From NCBI GenBank assembly GCA_004195045.1, contig SGBC01000004.1, positions 1-64,000 of the forward strand: 64,000 nucleotides of DNA, given 5' to 3'. The notes below the pieces were generated by a model. The model ran no database searches, had not been told where the DNA came from, and saw only the letters and a list, made by a program, of their open reading frames with translations. This DNA comes from Candidatus Acididesulfobacter guangdongensis (lineage in GTDB: Bacteria > SZUA-79 > Acidulodesulfobacterales > Acidulodesulfobacteraceae). How positions within the stretch are numbered: position 1 is the stretch's first letter; every line of letters begins with the position of its first letter. The translations under genes were made by a program, and so were the position numbers. Below, piece after piece: positions 44,581 through 54,753 of the stretch.

Positions 44581-47076
44581 ATGGCAGATAATAACGAAGT
44601 AATAAATGAAAGCAATGTTCAAGATTCCTTAAAAACTGAAGAAAGAAGAGTTTCTAAGGGAGTTATCAGGAGAAGACTGAGCAAAGTTGAATTAACCGGC
44701 GATGATAATTCTAAAAATGATAACTCTAAAGATATAAGCGAAGAACATCTGACATCTGATATGTCGGCAGGATCGTTATCTTCCCAATCTCAAGCAGAAG
44801 TTTCTCCTGATAATACGCAAAGCAAAGAAAACCCAGTTCATGATTTAAATAATCATGAATTTGTTCAAAACAAATTAAATAAAAATGAAGAAATAGGTGC
44901 GTTAAATATAAATATAAAGGCAGAAGGAGAGCAGAGCGGATTAGCAGACCTGAATGCTAAAAATAACAAATTCGGAACTGCGGGAAGCACTGAAAATTTG
45001 CAAAAGGAAAATAAAGATAATTCAGTGTCAAATGCGAACTTAAAAACAGAAAAGCCTGCCGTTTTACCATTGAATGCAGTTAAGGGTTTAGTCAATGGTT
45101 TAAAGGATGCTGCGGAATTAAATACACCTGAAAATAAATCATTAAAGAAAAATACCGTAAAAAAACAGAATGTAGTTAAACCTAAAAAAAATGAAAAAAT
45201 AATAGATCTAATTGAAGAAAAAGAATATGTAGCTCCAAGAAAACCCAGAAAAAGATTTAAGGCATATAAAGATTTTAATAAACATAACGAATATAATTCA
45301 ACGTTAATAACAGAAAAAAAACAATCTAAAAAAGTAATTAAAATAAGCAATGGAATAACCGTCAACGAACTTTCTCAGGCAATAGGCGTTAAAGCTTCCG
45401 AAGTTATCAAAAAGCTTCTGGATGTCGATATTATAGCTACAATTAATCAGATCATAGATATAGATGCAGCTTCGCTTATAACTTCCGAATATGGATATAC
45501 GGTTGAAAATGTCAGTTTTGATGAAGTCGTAGCGCTTGAGGAATCTCCTGATGCCGAAGAGTCCTTGGTTCCGAGAGCTCCGGTAGTAACAGTTATGGGT
45601 CATGTTGACCATGGTAAGACTTCTTTGTTGGATGCCATAAGAAAAACAAATGTTACGACCAATGAAGCAGGCGGTATTACTCAGCATATCGGCGCGTATA
45701 ACGTGAAAGTGGACGATTCGATGGTTGTTTTCCTTGATACTCCCGGACATGAAGCTTTTACCGAAATGCGGGCTAGAGGAGCAGGTATCACGGATATAGT
45801 AATTCTTGTAGTAGCCGCTGATGACGGTGTTATGCCTCAGACTATCGAAGCTATTAATCATGCTAAAGCAGCTAATGTTCCTATAATAGTTGCAATAAAT
45901 AAAATAGATAAACCCGGAGCTAATCCGGAAAAAATTAAAAACAGTTTAATGGAATACGGTTTAGTATCTGAAGAATTAGGCGGTTCTACTTTGTTTTCGT
46001 CAGTATCGGCAAAAACAGGACAGGGATTAAAAGAACTTCTTGAACTTATTATACTTCAGGCGGAAATATTAGAGTTAAAAGCTAATCCTAATAAACCGGC
46101 AAGAGGAACGGTAATAGAAGCGTCTCTCGATAAAGGAAGAGGTCCTGTTGCAACCGTGCTTGTTCAGAGCGGCACATTGCATATTAACGATAGCGCTGTA
46201 TGCGGTTTATATTTTGTCAAAGTAAGAGCAATGATGGACTATAACGGTAACAAATTAGAAAAAGCAGGTCCTTCTACTCCGGTGGAAATATTCGGATTAG
46301 AAGGCGTTCCCTCAGCCGGCGACAGTTTTATAGTTTTAAAAGACGAAAAAGAAGCTAAAAAAATAAGCATGGAAAGACAGCTGAAACGGAGAGAAAGCGA
46401 ATACAGATCATCAAGCAAAATGACGCTTGAGAATCTATATTCTAAAATAAAAGCAGGCGATGTGAAAGAACTTAAATTAATTGTCAAGAGTGATGTGTTT
46501 GGCTCCATGGAAGCTCTTATCCAATCGTTCAATAAGCTTTCTACAGATAAAGTTAAGGTTGTGATAATTCATAGCGGCGCTTCAGCTATTACGGAATCAG
46601 ATATTATGCTTGCAAAAGCAACGGGTTCTATCGTTATAGCTTTTAATGTGCGTCCTGAGCCTAAAGCTCTTACTTTAAGCGAAACTGAGAATATAGAGAT
46701 AAGATATTACAATATTATTTATGATGCGGTAAAAGATATTAAAGATGCAATGGAAGGTCTTCTCGCACCTATAGAGAAAGAGATTGTGGTCGGAAAAGCG
46801 GAGGTAAGAAGCGTATTTAATGTTCCCAAAATAGGTGCTGTTGCCGGATGTATGGTAACATCCGGGGTTGTCAAAAGAGCGGCAGGAGCCAGGCTTTTGA
46901 GAGATAATGTTATAATATACAGCGGACATATCGATTCTTTAAAGAGATTTAAAGATGATGTTAAAGAGGTGCAGTCAAATTTTGAATGCGGTATATCCCT
47001 TGAAAATTTTAATGATATTAAAATTAATGATGTTATAGAAATTTATGAAATTGAATATATAAAACAAACATTATGA
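44581..47076 (+). CDS. infB: Translation initiation factor IF-2
   Basis: This GTPase places fMet-tRNA on the 30S subunit. A low-complexity charged N-terminus (1-245) precedes the IF2-N domain ([22 protein letters not shown]). The G domain has [29 protein letters not shown] and NKIDKPGAN. Domains II-IV follow ([19 protein letters not shown] … [16 protein letters not shown]). The length of 831 is in range. It follows nusA by three bases and overlaps rbfA by four (ATGA). Confidence 0.97.
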   Translation: MADNNEVINESNVQDSLKTEERRVSKGVIRRRLSKVELTGDDNSKNDNSKDISEEHLTSDMSAGSLSSQSQAEVSPDNTQSKENPVHDLNNHEFVQNKLNKNEEIGALNINIKAEGEQSGLADLNAKNNKFGTAGSTENLQKENKDNSVSNANLKTEKPAVLPLNAVKGLVNGLKDAAELNTPENKSLKKNTVKKQNVVKPKKNEKIIDLIEEKEYVAPRKPRKRFKAYKDFNKHNEYNSTLITEKKQSKKVIKISNGITVNELSQAIGVKASEVIKKLLDVDIIATINQIIDIDAASLITSEYGYTVENVSFDEVVALEESPDAEESLVPRAPVVTVMGHVDHGKTSLLDAIRKTNVTTNEAGGITQHIGAYNVKVDDSMVVFLDTPGHEAFTEMRARGAGITDIVILVVAADDGVMPQTIEAINHAKAANVPIIVAINKIDKPGANPEKIKNSLMEYGLVSEELGGSTLFSSVSAKTGQGLKELLELIILQAEILELKANPNKPARGTVIEASLDKGRGPVATVLVQSGTLHINDSAVCGLYFVKVRAMMDYNGNKLEKAGPSTPVEIFGLEGVPSAGDSFIVLKDEKEAKKISMERQLKRRESEYRSSSKMTLENLYSKIKAGDVKELKLIVKSDVFGSMEALIQSFNKLSTDKVKVVIIHSGASAITESDIMLAKATGSIVIAFNVRPEPKALTLSETENIEIRYYNIIYDAVKDIKDAMEGLLAPIEKEIVVGKAEVRSVFNVPKIGAVAGCMVTSGVVKRAAGARLLRDNVIIYSGHIDSLKRFKDDVKEVQSNFECGISLENFNDIKINDVIEIYEIEYIKQTL

Positions 47077-47480
47077 TAGAAAGGAATAAAAGGGTTGCAG
47101 AATTGATTGCCCGCGAAGTTTCATTAGTATTAGAATTTAAAATTAACGATGACAGGCTTAAAAATGTTACAATTTTAAGGGCTGAGATATCGAAAGATCT
47201 TAGGTATTGTAAAATTTTTTTTAGTGTTATTGCTATAAAAAACGGAAATATTTATGATATGCAAGATAGTACATATTCTGATTATATAGAAAAGGAAGTA
47301 AAAAAGGTAATGAGCGGATTTAAAAGTTCAAAACATTTTATTAAAAAAGAAGTTTTTTCTAAAGTCTTGCTAAGATTAATACCGGATTTAAGTTTTGAAT
47401 ATGATCCTGGTATTGAACAATCATCGAGGATTCTTAAAATAATAAACGATAATAAGAAAATCACGGACGATAATTTGTAA
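47073..47480 (+). CDS. rbfA: Ribosome-binding factor A
   Basis: This is a cold-shock 30S assembly factor of KH-like fold. The sequence shows RVAELIAREVSLVLEF, then TILRAEISKDLRYCKIFFS and the C-terminal IPDLSFEYDPGIEQSSRI that matches the family's P-x-L-x-F-x-D pattern. The length of 135 includes a small insertion near residue 60. It overlaps infB by four bases. Confidence 0.93.
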   Translation: MIERNKRVAELIAREVSLVLEFKINDDRLKNVTILRAEISKDLRYCKIFFSVIAIKNGNIYDMQDSTYSDYIEKEVKKVMSGFKSSKHFIKKEVFSKVLLRLIPDLSFEYDPGIEQSSRILKIINDNKKITDDNL

Positions 47481-47529
47481 TATAATTTTTTTTATAATAA
47501 TTATTATAATAAAAGGACAAAAAATATAA

Positions 47530-48612
47530 ATGTATAGGCTAAACAATGCCGGAAGTTTTTCAGACAGCGCAGATGAAATATTTCATTTAATAGAGACGTC
47601 TAAAAAAATACTTGTTGCAACGCATGAAAATCCTGAAGGCGATGCGATAAGCTCTGCTATAGCTGTAGGGATGTTTTTAAAATCTTTAGATAAAGAAATA
47701 TATCTTTACGATAAAGACCCGATACCCTTAAATCTAAGGTTTTTGCCGTGGGCAAAGGAATTTTCTCAGAAACTTCCGGCGGAACCCATAGATTTACTCA
47801 TTGTAGTAGATTGCGGCGAGATTCAAAGAGTCGGCGACGGTTATGAAAACATGTTGACGATTAACAGAATAATTAACATTGACCACCACTTTACGAATAA
47901 TAATTTTGGGCATGCTAATTTTGTTATTCCGGATGCAAGTTCTACAGGGGAGGTACTATTCTACCTTTTTGCGGCATACGGTGCTAAAGAAAACAAAATA
48001 GAATATAAAATCGGCGAAGAATTACCGTACAAAGCTGAAGAAAGACACAGAGTGCTGTCTAAAATAAATAAAGATATGGCAATATGTCTTTATGCGTCGA
48101 TATTAACGGATACCGGTTCATTTAGATACGCTTCTGCTACAAAAAACGCTTTTTATATCGCTTCTGTCCTGAATCAATATGATATAGCTCCGGCTAAAAT
48201 CGCCGAAGAAATATATGAAACAAAACCTCTGGAACAGTATAAGTTGTTATCAAAAAGTTTAGCTACGCTCGAATTAGTTCAAGACGGAAAAATTGCATCT
48301 ATGATTGGTTCTAAACAAATGCTTAATGAAATATTTCAAGATAATGAAAATCAGCAGAAAGGCTTGGCTTTATTTGAAAACTTTGTTAATTATCCAAGGT
48401 CTATTAACGGCGTTGAAATTGCTATTTTTTTTAAAGAAGTTTCTTTTAATGAATACAGATTGAGTTTTAGAGCAAAAAGCTATGCGGATGTTTCTAAAGT
48501 TGCAGAAAAATATGGCGGCGGAGGTCATAAATTTGCGGCAGGATGCAAGGCAAGCGGAGATTTAAATAATCTTAAAAAGGATATATATGAATACTGCAGA
48601 AAAGTTCTCTAG
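47530..48612 (+). CDS. nrnA: DHH/DHHA1 phosphoesterase NrnA-like (nanoRNase / pAp phosphatase)
   Basis: It would degrade very short RNAs and possibly dephosphorylate pAp. The DHH domain shows THENPEGDAISS (motif I, with Glu where PDGD is common), VDCGE, INIDHHFTNNNFG and LTDTGSFRY. The DHHA1 domain ends in EKYGGGGHKFAAGC. The 360 residues are slightly longer than usual because of an insert near 155-180. The position between rbfA and truB is the conserved one for this gene. It overlaps truB by 26 bases. Confidence 0.92.
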   Translation: MYRLNNAGSFSDSADEIFHLIETSKKILVATHENPEGDAISSAIAVGMFLKSLDKEIYLYDKDPIPLNLRFLPWAKEFSQKLPAEPIDLLIVVDCGEIQRVGDGYENMLTINRIINIDHHFTNNNFGHANFVIPDASSTGEVLFYLFAAYGAKENKIEYKIGEELPYKAEERHRVLSKINKDMAICLYASILTDTGSFRYASATKNAFYIASVLNQYDIAPAKIAEEIYETKPLEQYKLLSKSLATLELVQDGKIASMIGSKQMLNEIFQDNENQQKGLALFENFVNYPRSINGVEIAIFFKEVSFNEYRLSFRAKSYADVSKVAEKYGGGGHKFAAGCKASGDLNNLKKDIYEYCRKVL

Positions 48613-49315
48613 ATCAGGGCTTTTAATAATAGATAAACCGGCAGATATTACATCTTTCGGGGTAGATAATTTTATAAAAAAAACATTGAATTGTAAAAAA
48701 GTAGGTCATGCAGGCACTATTGATCCGTTCGCCACAGGAGTTTTGCCTATTTTAATAAATAATGCTACAAAATTGCAAGACAAGTTTCTTGATATGCCAA
48801 AATCATACGAAGGAACATTTGAATGCGGGAAGTTTACCGATACGCTTGATGCGTCAGGTAAAATAATTATAGAAAAAGAAATTTCCGGTGACGATGTTGT
48901 TGGAATTTCAAACTATCTGCGGAATTTAAAGGGAGATATTATTCAAAAAGCTCCGTTATACAGTGCTAAAAAATATAAGGGCATAGCCTTCTATAAATAT
49001 GCAAGAAAGAATAAAAGCAATGAATTGCCGGATGAAATTATTAATAAAACATCAACGGTTCATATATATGAATTTGAAATCAAATCTGTTGAAGGATTGT
49101 TTATTAATTTTAGCTGCAGGGTTTCTAAGGGCACATATATAAGAGCTTTTGCGCAAGATATTCTAGATAATTTTAATTTACCGATTAACCTTATTTCTCT
49201 CAGAAGAACAAATGCAGGCGGATACGATATTTCAGATGCAATATCTTTTAAAGACCTTGAAAAAGGCAAAGATTTTATTGTAAGTAATCTGATTAATATA
49301 GATTCAAATCATTAG
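48587..49315 (+). CDS. truB: tRNA pseudouridine-55 synthase TruB
   Basis: It converts U55 of the T-loop to pseudouridine. Family motifs are SGLLIIDKPADITSF, the catalytic KVGHAGTIDPFATGVLPI with the essential Asp, and the later KSYEGTFECGKFTDTLDASG. The 242 residues suggest a short form without the C-terminal PUA-type extension. It starts inside the end of nrnA. A gap of 117 bases before rpsO may contain the S15 leader, but I see no clear pseudoknot. Confidence 0.95.
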   Translation: MNTAEKFSRSGLLIIDKPADITSFGVDNFIKKTLNCKKVGHAGTIDPFATGVLPILINNATKLQDKFLDMPKSYEGTFECGKFTDTLDASGKIIIEKEISGDDVVGISNYLRNLKGDIIQKAPLYSAKKYKGIAFYKYARKNKSNELPDEIINKTSTVHIYEFEIKSVEGLFINFSCRVSKGTYIRAFAQDILDNFNLPINLISLRRTNAGGYDISDAISFKDLEKGKDFIVSNLINIDSNH

Positions 49316-49432
49316 TTCTTATTTTTGCGATTCTATATTTACTGCGTTACTCAGTACAATTGTATATTAGGATTTATTTATTAAAAAAAATTAACATATA
49401 ATATTAAACTATTTTTTGGAGGAATTTATTAA

Positions 49433-49702
49433 ATGGCTATATCAAAAGAGGAAAAACAGTCAATAATCGGAAAATTTAAACAGCATGATTCCGATTCAGG
49501 TTCTGTTGAGGTACAGGTTGCGTTATTAACTTACCGCATAAATTTATTATCTGAACATTTTAAGAAGTTTGCTAAAGACCATCACTCAAGAAGAGGACTC
49601 TTAAAAATGGTTTCGAGAAGAAGGCATCTTCTTGATTATATTAAAGGAAAAGATGAAGCTAGATATAAATCTTTAATAGAATCTCTTGAGCTTAGAAAAT
49701 GA
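49433..49702 (+). CDS. rpsO: 30S ribosomal protein S15
   Basis: This is a primary 16S rRNA-binding protein of the central domain. The 89 residues are the normal length, with the conserved [35 protein letters not shown] and [14 protein letters not shown] segments. A strong GGAGGA lies before the ATG. It is followed by pnp as in most bacteria. Confidence 0.98.
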   Translation: MAISKEEKQSIIGKFKQHDSDSGSVEVQVALLTYRINLLSEHFKKFAKDHHSRRGLLKMVSRRRHLLDYIKGKDEARYKSLIESLELRK

Positions 49703-49779
49703 TTTTAAATTAATTTAACTATATTGCTGTTAAGTTTTTTTATATTCGGCAATAAAAGAGATGAGGATTAAATATTACG

Positions 49780-51861
49780 ATGATAAATAATTATATTGTT
49801 GAAAGCTTTGATTTAGACGGGAAAAAAATTACTATTGAAGCAGGAAGATTAGCTAAGCAGGCTAGCGGCAGCGCATTAGTCACTATCGGAAAGACTAAAG
49901 TGCTTGTTACTACCTGTGTAAATAAAAATATTAAAGAAGGTATAGATTTTATGCCTCTGACAGTAAATTATGTCGAGAAATTCTATTCCGCAGGCAGAAT
50001 ACCGGGAGGTTTTTTTAAAAGAGAAGGAAGGGCTACAGAAAAAGAAGTTCTTACTTCAAGATTTTTAGACCGTCCTATAAGACCGCTTTTTCCCGAAAAT
50101 TATTTTTTGGATACTCAGGTTATTGCAACCGTTGTATCGATGGATGAGGAAAATGACCCGGATATGGCAGCTATGCTCGGTGTTTCATTTTCGCTTATAT
50201 CTTCAGAGATTCCTTTCAATGGTCCTACCGCAGGTGTAAGAGTAGGAAGGATAAACGGAGAATTTATTGTTAACCCGACCTATCAGGAAATTGAAAAAAG
50301 CGATACGCACCTGGTAATAGCAGGTTCAAGCGATGCAATAACGATGGTGGAAGGAAGTTTTGACGAATTAGACGAAGAAGTGCTTCTTTCGGCAATAAAT
50401 TTTGGACATAATAAAATTAAAGAGTTGGCGGCATTTCAAAAATCTATTATCGATAAATTGGATATAAAGAAAATAGAAATTCCTTTACAGGATAAACCTG
50501 AAGAAATTATAGAAAAAATTAGAGAAAATGTATACGATGAATTAAAAAAATGTATATTGATAACCTCTAAACAGGAAAGGAATGAAGCTGTATCATCTCT
50601 TAGAGAAAAAACTAAAACATTATTCAGCGAAATTTATCCGGATAATGAAAATATAATATATGCTGTATTTGAAGATATTCAGAAAGATATATTAAGAAAT
50701 TTAATTTTAGACGAAGGCAAAAGAATAGACGGCAGGGGTTTAAAAGATATAAGACCGATAACCTGTTCCATAGATGAAATTCCAATGGCTCACGGTTCTG
50801 CGGTTTTCACTCGCGGAGAAACTCAAGCTTTAGTGGTGACGACATTAGGGACAAAATTTGACGAACAGATTGTGGATGCCCCTGAAAAAGAATCGTCTAA
50901 AAGATTTATGATACATTATAATTTTCCTCCGTTTTCTGTCGGAGAAGTCGCTCCGTTAAGAGGTCCCGGCAGGCGTGAAATAGGGCACGGTTCTCTCGGC
51001 GAAAAAGCACTGAGATATGTTATTCCTTCTAAGGACGAATTTCCTTATACCATAAGGATTGTTTCCGAAATTCTTGAATCAAACGGTTCTTCATCTCAGG
51101 CAACAATTTGCGGGGCTACTTTGTCTCTTATGGACGCAGGAGTGCCTATTAAATCACCTATAGCCGGTATTGCAATGGGACTTATAAAAGAAAATGAAAA
51201 AGTTGCAATATTAACTGATATTTTAGGCGACGAAGATCATCTCGGAGATATGGATTTTAAAGTTGCAGGAACAAGAAACGGTGTTACGGCTCTTCAAATG
51301 GATATAAAGATTGCCGGCGTAACCGACGATATATTGCGCAATGCTTTGGCTCAAGCGAAAGAAGGACGTATTACTATTCTTGATATTATGCTTAAAACGA
51401 TTAACGAACCTAAGAAAGAACTTGCTTCCAACGCTCCCCAAATCATAACAATCAGGGTTAAACCAGACAAAGTCAGAGAAATTATTGGACAGGGCGGCAA
51501 GGTTATTAAAGGGATAATTGAAAAAAGCGGAGCGAAGATAGATATTGATGATACCGGAAAAGTAAATATATATTCATCCGATAAAAATTCTTTAGATATT
51601 GCCGTTGCGATGATAAGCGACATTACTCAGGAAGCCGAGATAGGAAAAATATATTACGGAAAGGTCAGAAAAATAATGGATTTTGGCGCTTTTGTCGAAA
51701 TATTTCCTGGAACGGACGGTCTTGTTCATATATCTCAACTTGACGAAAAACGGGTTGAAAACGTATCCGATTTTCTAAAAGAAGGCGATGAAGTGAAGGT
51801 TAAGGTTATAGATATTGATAAAGCAGGTAAAATTAAACTTTCCATAAAAGCGGCTTTATAA
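49780..51861 (+). CDS. pnp: Polyribonucleotide nucleotidyltransferase
   Basis: This trimeric 3'-5' phosphorolytic RNase belongs to RNA decay. Two RNase PH domains are seen: the first with FYSAGRIPGGFFKREGR and DRPIRPLFP, the second with GRGLKDIRPI, HGSAVFTRGETQAL and the catalytic ILGDEDHLGDMDFKVAGT. A KH domain (IIGQGGKVIKGII) and an S1 domain (GKVRKIMDFGAFVEIFPG) close the protein. The length of 693 is normal. The SD is GAGGAT. Confidence 0.98.
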   Translation: MINNYIVESFDLDGKKITIEAGRLAKQASGSALVTIGKTKVLVTTCVNKNIKEGIDFMPLTVNYVEKFYSAGRIPGGFFKREGRATEKEVLTSRFLDRPIRPLFPENYFLDTQVIATVVSMDEENDPDMAAMLGVSFSLISSEIPFNGPTAGVRVGRINGEFIVNPTYQEIEKSDTHLVIAGSSDAITMVEGSFDELDEEVLLSAINFGHNKIKELAAFQKSIIDKLDIKKIEIPLQDKPEEIIEKIRENVYDELKKCILITSKQERNEAVSSLREKTKTLFSEIYPDNENIIYAVFEDIQKDILRNLILDEGKRIDGRGLKDIRPITCSIDEIPMAHGSAVFTRGETQALVVTTLGTKFDEQIVDAPEKESSKRFMIHYNFPPFSVGEVAPLRGPGRREIGHGSLGEKALRYVIPSKDEFPYTIRIVSEILESNGSSSQATICGATLSLMDAGVPIKSPIAGIAMGLIKENEKVAILTDILGDEDHLGDMDFKVAGTRNGVTALQMDIKIAGVTDDILRNALAQAKEGRITILDIMLKTINEPKKELASNAPQIITIRVKPDKVREIIGQGGKVIKGIIEKSGAKIDIDDTGKVNIYSSDKNSLDIAVAMISDITQEAEIGKIYYGKVRKIMDFGAFVEIFPGTDGLVHISQLDEKRVENVSDFLKEGDEVKVKVIDIDKAGKIKLSIKAAL

Positions 51862-51875
51862 CAGGTGCAAAAAAT

Positions 51876-53174
51876 ATGAGACAGGTTTATAAAGATATTT
51901 TAGAATCAGGCGCAACTGTTATAACTGAAAGGAAATCTTATTTTGATTCTATTTCTATCGGTTTTTGGGTAAAAACAGGCAGTTCAAATGAACCTTCCGA
52001 TATCAACGGCATATCGCATTTTATAGAGCATATGCTTTTTAAAGGAACAAAAAAACGTTCATATTTAGATATTGATAAAGAAATTGATATTATGGGAGGA
52101 GCGTTAAATGCTTTTACCGGAAACGAATTAACCTGTTTTTATACAAAAGTCTTGGCAAAAAACTATGAAAGAGCTATTGATTTGCTTACGGATATAATGT
52201 TTAATTCGTTGTTTTCCGCAAGCGAAATTGAAAAGGAAAAATCTGTCGTGCTCCAAGAGATCATGGGCGCTCAGGACGATCCGTACGATTATGTTCATGA
52301 CCTTTTTCATGAAGACTTTTACGGTAATTCTTTTTACGGAAATCCTATACTGGGAAATGCTGAAACGGTGCAGAGTTTTGACAAAGATAAGATTATTAAA
52401 TATTTTAATGAATATTATGTCCCTCAAAACATTATAGTATCCGTTGCCGGAAATATAGACCATAGTAAAGTGGTAGCCTCTATAGATTCGTTTATAAAAA
52501 AGTTTTATAAAGAAAATAATCAAAATAAATTTAATAATAGCGGATTGAAAAGCGGCAAAAACCATGATAGTTTAAATACTTTGAATAGCGTAAATAAAAA
52601 AATACCTAAAAATTACGGTGAATTTTTTCATAGCAAAGATTTAGAGCAGATTCATTTTATACTCGGATTCGACGGTATTAAGAAAACAGACAAAGAATAT
52701 TATGTCATGGAAATTTTAAATACAGTTCTCGGCGGTTCCGTCAGCTCACGGTTATTTCAAGAGGTGAGAGAAAAAAAAGGTTTGGCATATTCTATTTATT
52801 CCAGCAGCGTTTTTCACAGGACAGACGGCTATGTATTAATATATGCGGGGGTTGCAAAAGACAAATTTAAGACGGCAAAAGACGTTATTTTAAATATTGT
52901 TAATGAGTTGTCAGAAAACAAGATTAGTGCAGATGACATATCGAATGCAAAAAAACATGTATCGGACAGTTTTTTGCTTGGATTAGAATCGTCCAGCAAT
53001 TTAATGACCCGGAATGCTTTAAATGAAATATACTATAGCAAATATATTTCAAAAAGTCAGGTATTAAAAAAAATAGAAGCCGTAAATGATGACTCAATAT
53101 TTAATTTGACCAATAAAATATTTTCAGATAGAAATAAAGTATTGGTAACTGTTCTCGGTAAAGAGCATAGCTGA
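51876..53174 (+). CDS. M16 family zinc metallopeptidase
   Basis: This is a mitochondrial-processing-peptidase-like protease. The inverted zinc motif is HFIEHMLFKGT (HxxEH) near residue 48, with the third ligand Glu in the downstream EKEKSVVLQEI. The second M16 domain contains GGSVSSRLFQEVREKKGLAYSIYS. The length of 432 suits the single-chain bacterial type. It follows pnp by 14 bases, its usual place in deltaproteobacteria and Firmicutes. The in vivo substrate is unknown. Confidence 0.93.
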   Translation: MRQVYKDILESGATVITERKSYFDSISIGFWVKTGSSNEPSDINGISHFIEHMLFKGTKKRSYLDIDKEIDIMGGALNAFTGNELTCFYTKVLAKNYERAIDLLTDIMFNSLFSASEIEKEKSVVLQEIMGAQDDPYDYVHDLFHEDFYGNSFYGNPILGNAETVQSFDKDKIIKYFNEYYVPQNIIVSVAGNIDHSKVVASIDSFIKKFYKENNQNKFNNSGLKSGKNHDSLNTLNSVNKKIPKNYGEFFHSKDLEQIHFILGFDGIKKTDKEYYVMEILNTVLGGSVSSRLFQEVREKKGLAYSIYSSSVFHRTDGYVLIYAGVAKDKFKTAKDVILNIVNELSENKISADDISNAKKHVSDSFLLGLESSSNLMTRNALNEIYYSKYISKSQVLKKIEAVNDDSIFNLTNKIFSDRNKVLVTVLGKEHS

Positions 53175-53233
53175 TTTTATTATTATAAAACATTATAAAA
53201 ACAAAGAAATTATTTTATGTATATTATACTATT

Positions 53234-53800
53234 ATGAGTCAGGAAGATGTTCATTATCCAAAATCTTACGATATAACTTATAGAATCGGCTATGGTGTGG
53301 GATTTGCAGGAATTTTAATATTTGTTGCCGCCTATTTTTTCAGCAGTTCCGATTATATATTGCTGGGGCTTTCAATATTTGAAGCAGGGACGCTGCTTTC
53401 GGGAATATTTCTTCTTGTGTGGAGAAAAGAAGTTAAGATTTTTATTCTTTCATGTATTATTACAGGAATACTGCTTGGCGCTATTTCTTTTTATTTTATT
53501 AATTTTAATGATTTATTTAAAGATATCTTAATCATAATTTCAATCGGATTTGTACTTGCGGGCTTAGGCGGTTTATACGGTAAAGAAGCGCATTGTTTCC
53601 ATTTTTATGAAGGATGGATTTTATTGTGGTCATTTCCAATATTAATTCTGTTGAATATTATTGCTTATGCCGCAAATATTCAATTTTTCCCCTTCGTGCA
53701 TACCATTTTTAGTATATTATATTTGATTATTGCGGTACTTGCTTTTTCATTTTTAATTAAAAAAATAAAACAGCCGCTCATGCAGTATTGCAAAAATTAA
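53234..53800 (+). CDS. Polytopic membrane protein, DUF2301-like (188 aa)
   Basis: Six hydrophobic helices are predicted across 188 residues (about 20-42, 44-64, 71-92, 97-117, 128-150, 155-175). A conserved-looking cytosolic loop GKEAHCFHFYEGW resembles the DUF2301 family of integral membrane proteins, whose function is unknown to me. The assignment is by memory of that motif, so moderate at best. It is the last gene of the long plus-strand run, and a half copy of the dispersed repeat lies 100 bases after it. Confidence 0.65.
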   Translation: MSQEDVHYPKSYDITYRIGYGVGFAGILIFVAAYFFSSSDYILLGLSIFEAGTLLSGIFLLVWRKEVKIFILSCIITGILLGAISFYFINFNDLFKDILIIISIGFVLAGLGGLYGKEAHCFHFYEGWILLWSFPILILLNIIAYAANIQFFPFVHTIFSILYLIIAVLAFSFLIKKIKQPLMQYCKN

Positions 53801-53900
53801 TATAAAATATTATTGTCCATATACAAATCTATATATAAATATAAATAGATATAAACTATATAAAATAGATATATAAAATATTATAAATTATACATATACC

Positions 53901-53950
53901 TTAATCCTGCAATAGAAAATATTTATGCATTTCTTTGCTCGGTTAAGCAA
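53901..53950. mobile_element. Dispersed palindromic element, half copy
   Basis: Bases 53901-53950 match the left arm of the complete copy (31176-31225) with no difference that I can see: the end TTAATCCTGCAATAGAAA, then ATATTTATGCATTTCTTTGCTCGG and TTAAGCAA. The central palindrome and right arm are missing. The flanking ATACC on the left is also shared. It sits just upstream of the tetR promoter in the gap 53801-54128. Confidence 0.75.
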
Positions 53951-53958
53951 AAAATTTA

Positions 53959-53987
53959 TTGACTTATGACTATAAAGTCATTACAAT
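53959..53987 (+). promoter_or_regulatory. tetR promoter with a palindromic operator in its spacer
   Basis: TTGACT (53959-53964) and TACAAT (53982-53987) are 17 bases apart. The spacer contains the perfect palindrome ATGACT-ATAA-AGTCAT (53966-53981). A repressor bound there would block RNA polymerase, the usual arrangement for an autoregulated TetR gene. The first gene downstream is the TetR regulator at 54129. Confidence 0.6.
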
Positions 53988-54128
53988 ATTATAGTATCGG
54001 GCTATTTTTATAAATATGCTTTAATGGACGTAAAAAGCTGTAAAGCTATATGTAAAAAAAAGCATACTTTTTAACAAATTATTTATAAAAGCATTAGACA
54101 TAATAAAAATTAAGGAATGGCAGCATAA

Positions 54129-54743
54129 ATGACTGAAGAAGAAACAGGAAAAATAAATAAATTCGATTGTATTTTAGCGTCTGCAAGAAAACTTATTGAA
54201 CAAGAAGGTTTTTCTAATTTTACTATGGATAAGCTGGCTAGTAATGCAGGGGTTGCGAAAGGCACTATTTATCTTTATTTTAAAGACAAAAACGATGTGC
54301 TTGAAAATGTTTTAAAAAGCGGCTTTCAAATTATGTTTAGCAGGATGACTGATAAAGTAGAAAAAAAAGAAACCCCTGAAGAAAAAATTAAAACTTTAAT
54401 ATATGAAAACCTTTTATATATTGGCGAAAATAAATACTTTTTCAAAACAGTTTTTTTAGACGAGATGCACGTCGTATTTTTAAAAAAAACTTCTCAGGAA
54501 TCTTATAATTTGAGAAGAAGAAAATATGCAGTATTTATTTCTGAGATAATTATTAAAGGCATAGACGAAGGTATTTTTAAAAATCTATTAGACCCTTTAA
54601 AGGCTGGTTTTTACCTCATTTCCCTTATTAAAACTAATGCTATATATAATTTTAGAAATAATAAGGCTGAATTTAACGAAGATTTAATTAAATCGGAAGC
54701 AGCTGAAATATTTGATATTTTTATTGACGGAATCAAAAATTAA
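54129..54743 (+). CDS. TetR/AcrR family transcriptional repressor
   Basis: The N-terminal helix-turn-helix is typical: ILASARKLIEQEGFSNFTMDKLASNAGVAKGT followed by IYLYFKDKNDVLENVL (written here as two adjoining segments, residues about 11-58). The C-terminal ligand-binding domain (60-204) is all helical and variable. The length of 204 is normal. It is 10 bases ahead of the efflux genes and probably represses them and itself until an effector binds. The inducer cannot be predicted. Confidence 0.94.
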   Translation: MTEEETGKINKFDCILASARKLIEQEGFSNFTMDKLASNAGVAKGTIYLYFKDKNDVLENVLKSGFQIMFSRMTDKVEKKETPEEKIKTLIYENLLYIGENKYFFKTVFLDEMHVVFLKKTSQESYNLRRRKYAVFISEIIIKGIDEGIFKNLLDPLKAGFYLISLIKTNAIYNFRNNKAEFNEDLIKSEAAEIFDIFIDGIKN

Positions 54744-54753
54744 TTAAAGGATT

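Noticed and set aside
45304-45861. 185-codon minus-strand ORF inside infB
   Set aside because: It lies fully antisense to a conserved essential gene and its composition is that of a shadow frame.
52128-52565. 145-codon minus-strand ORF in the M16 peptidase gene
   Set aside because: Antisense shadow of a conserved gene with no SD or independent context.
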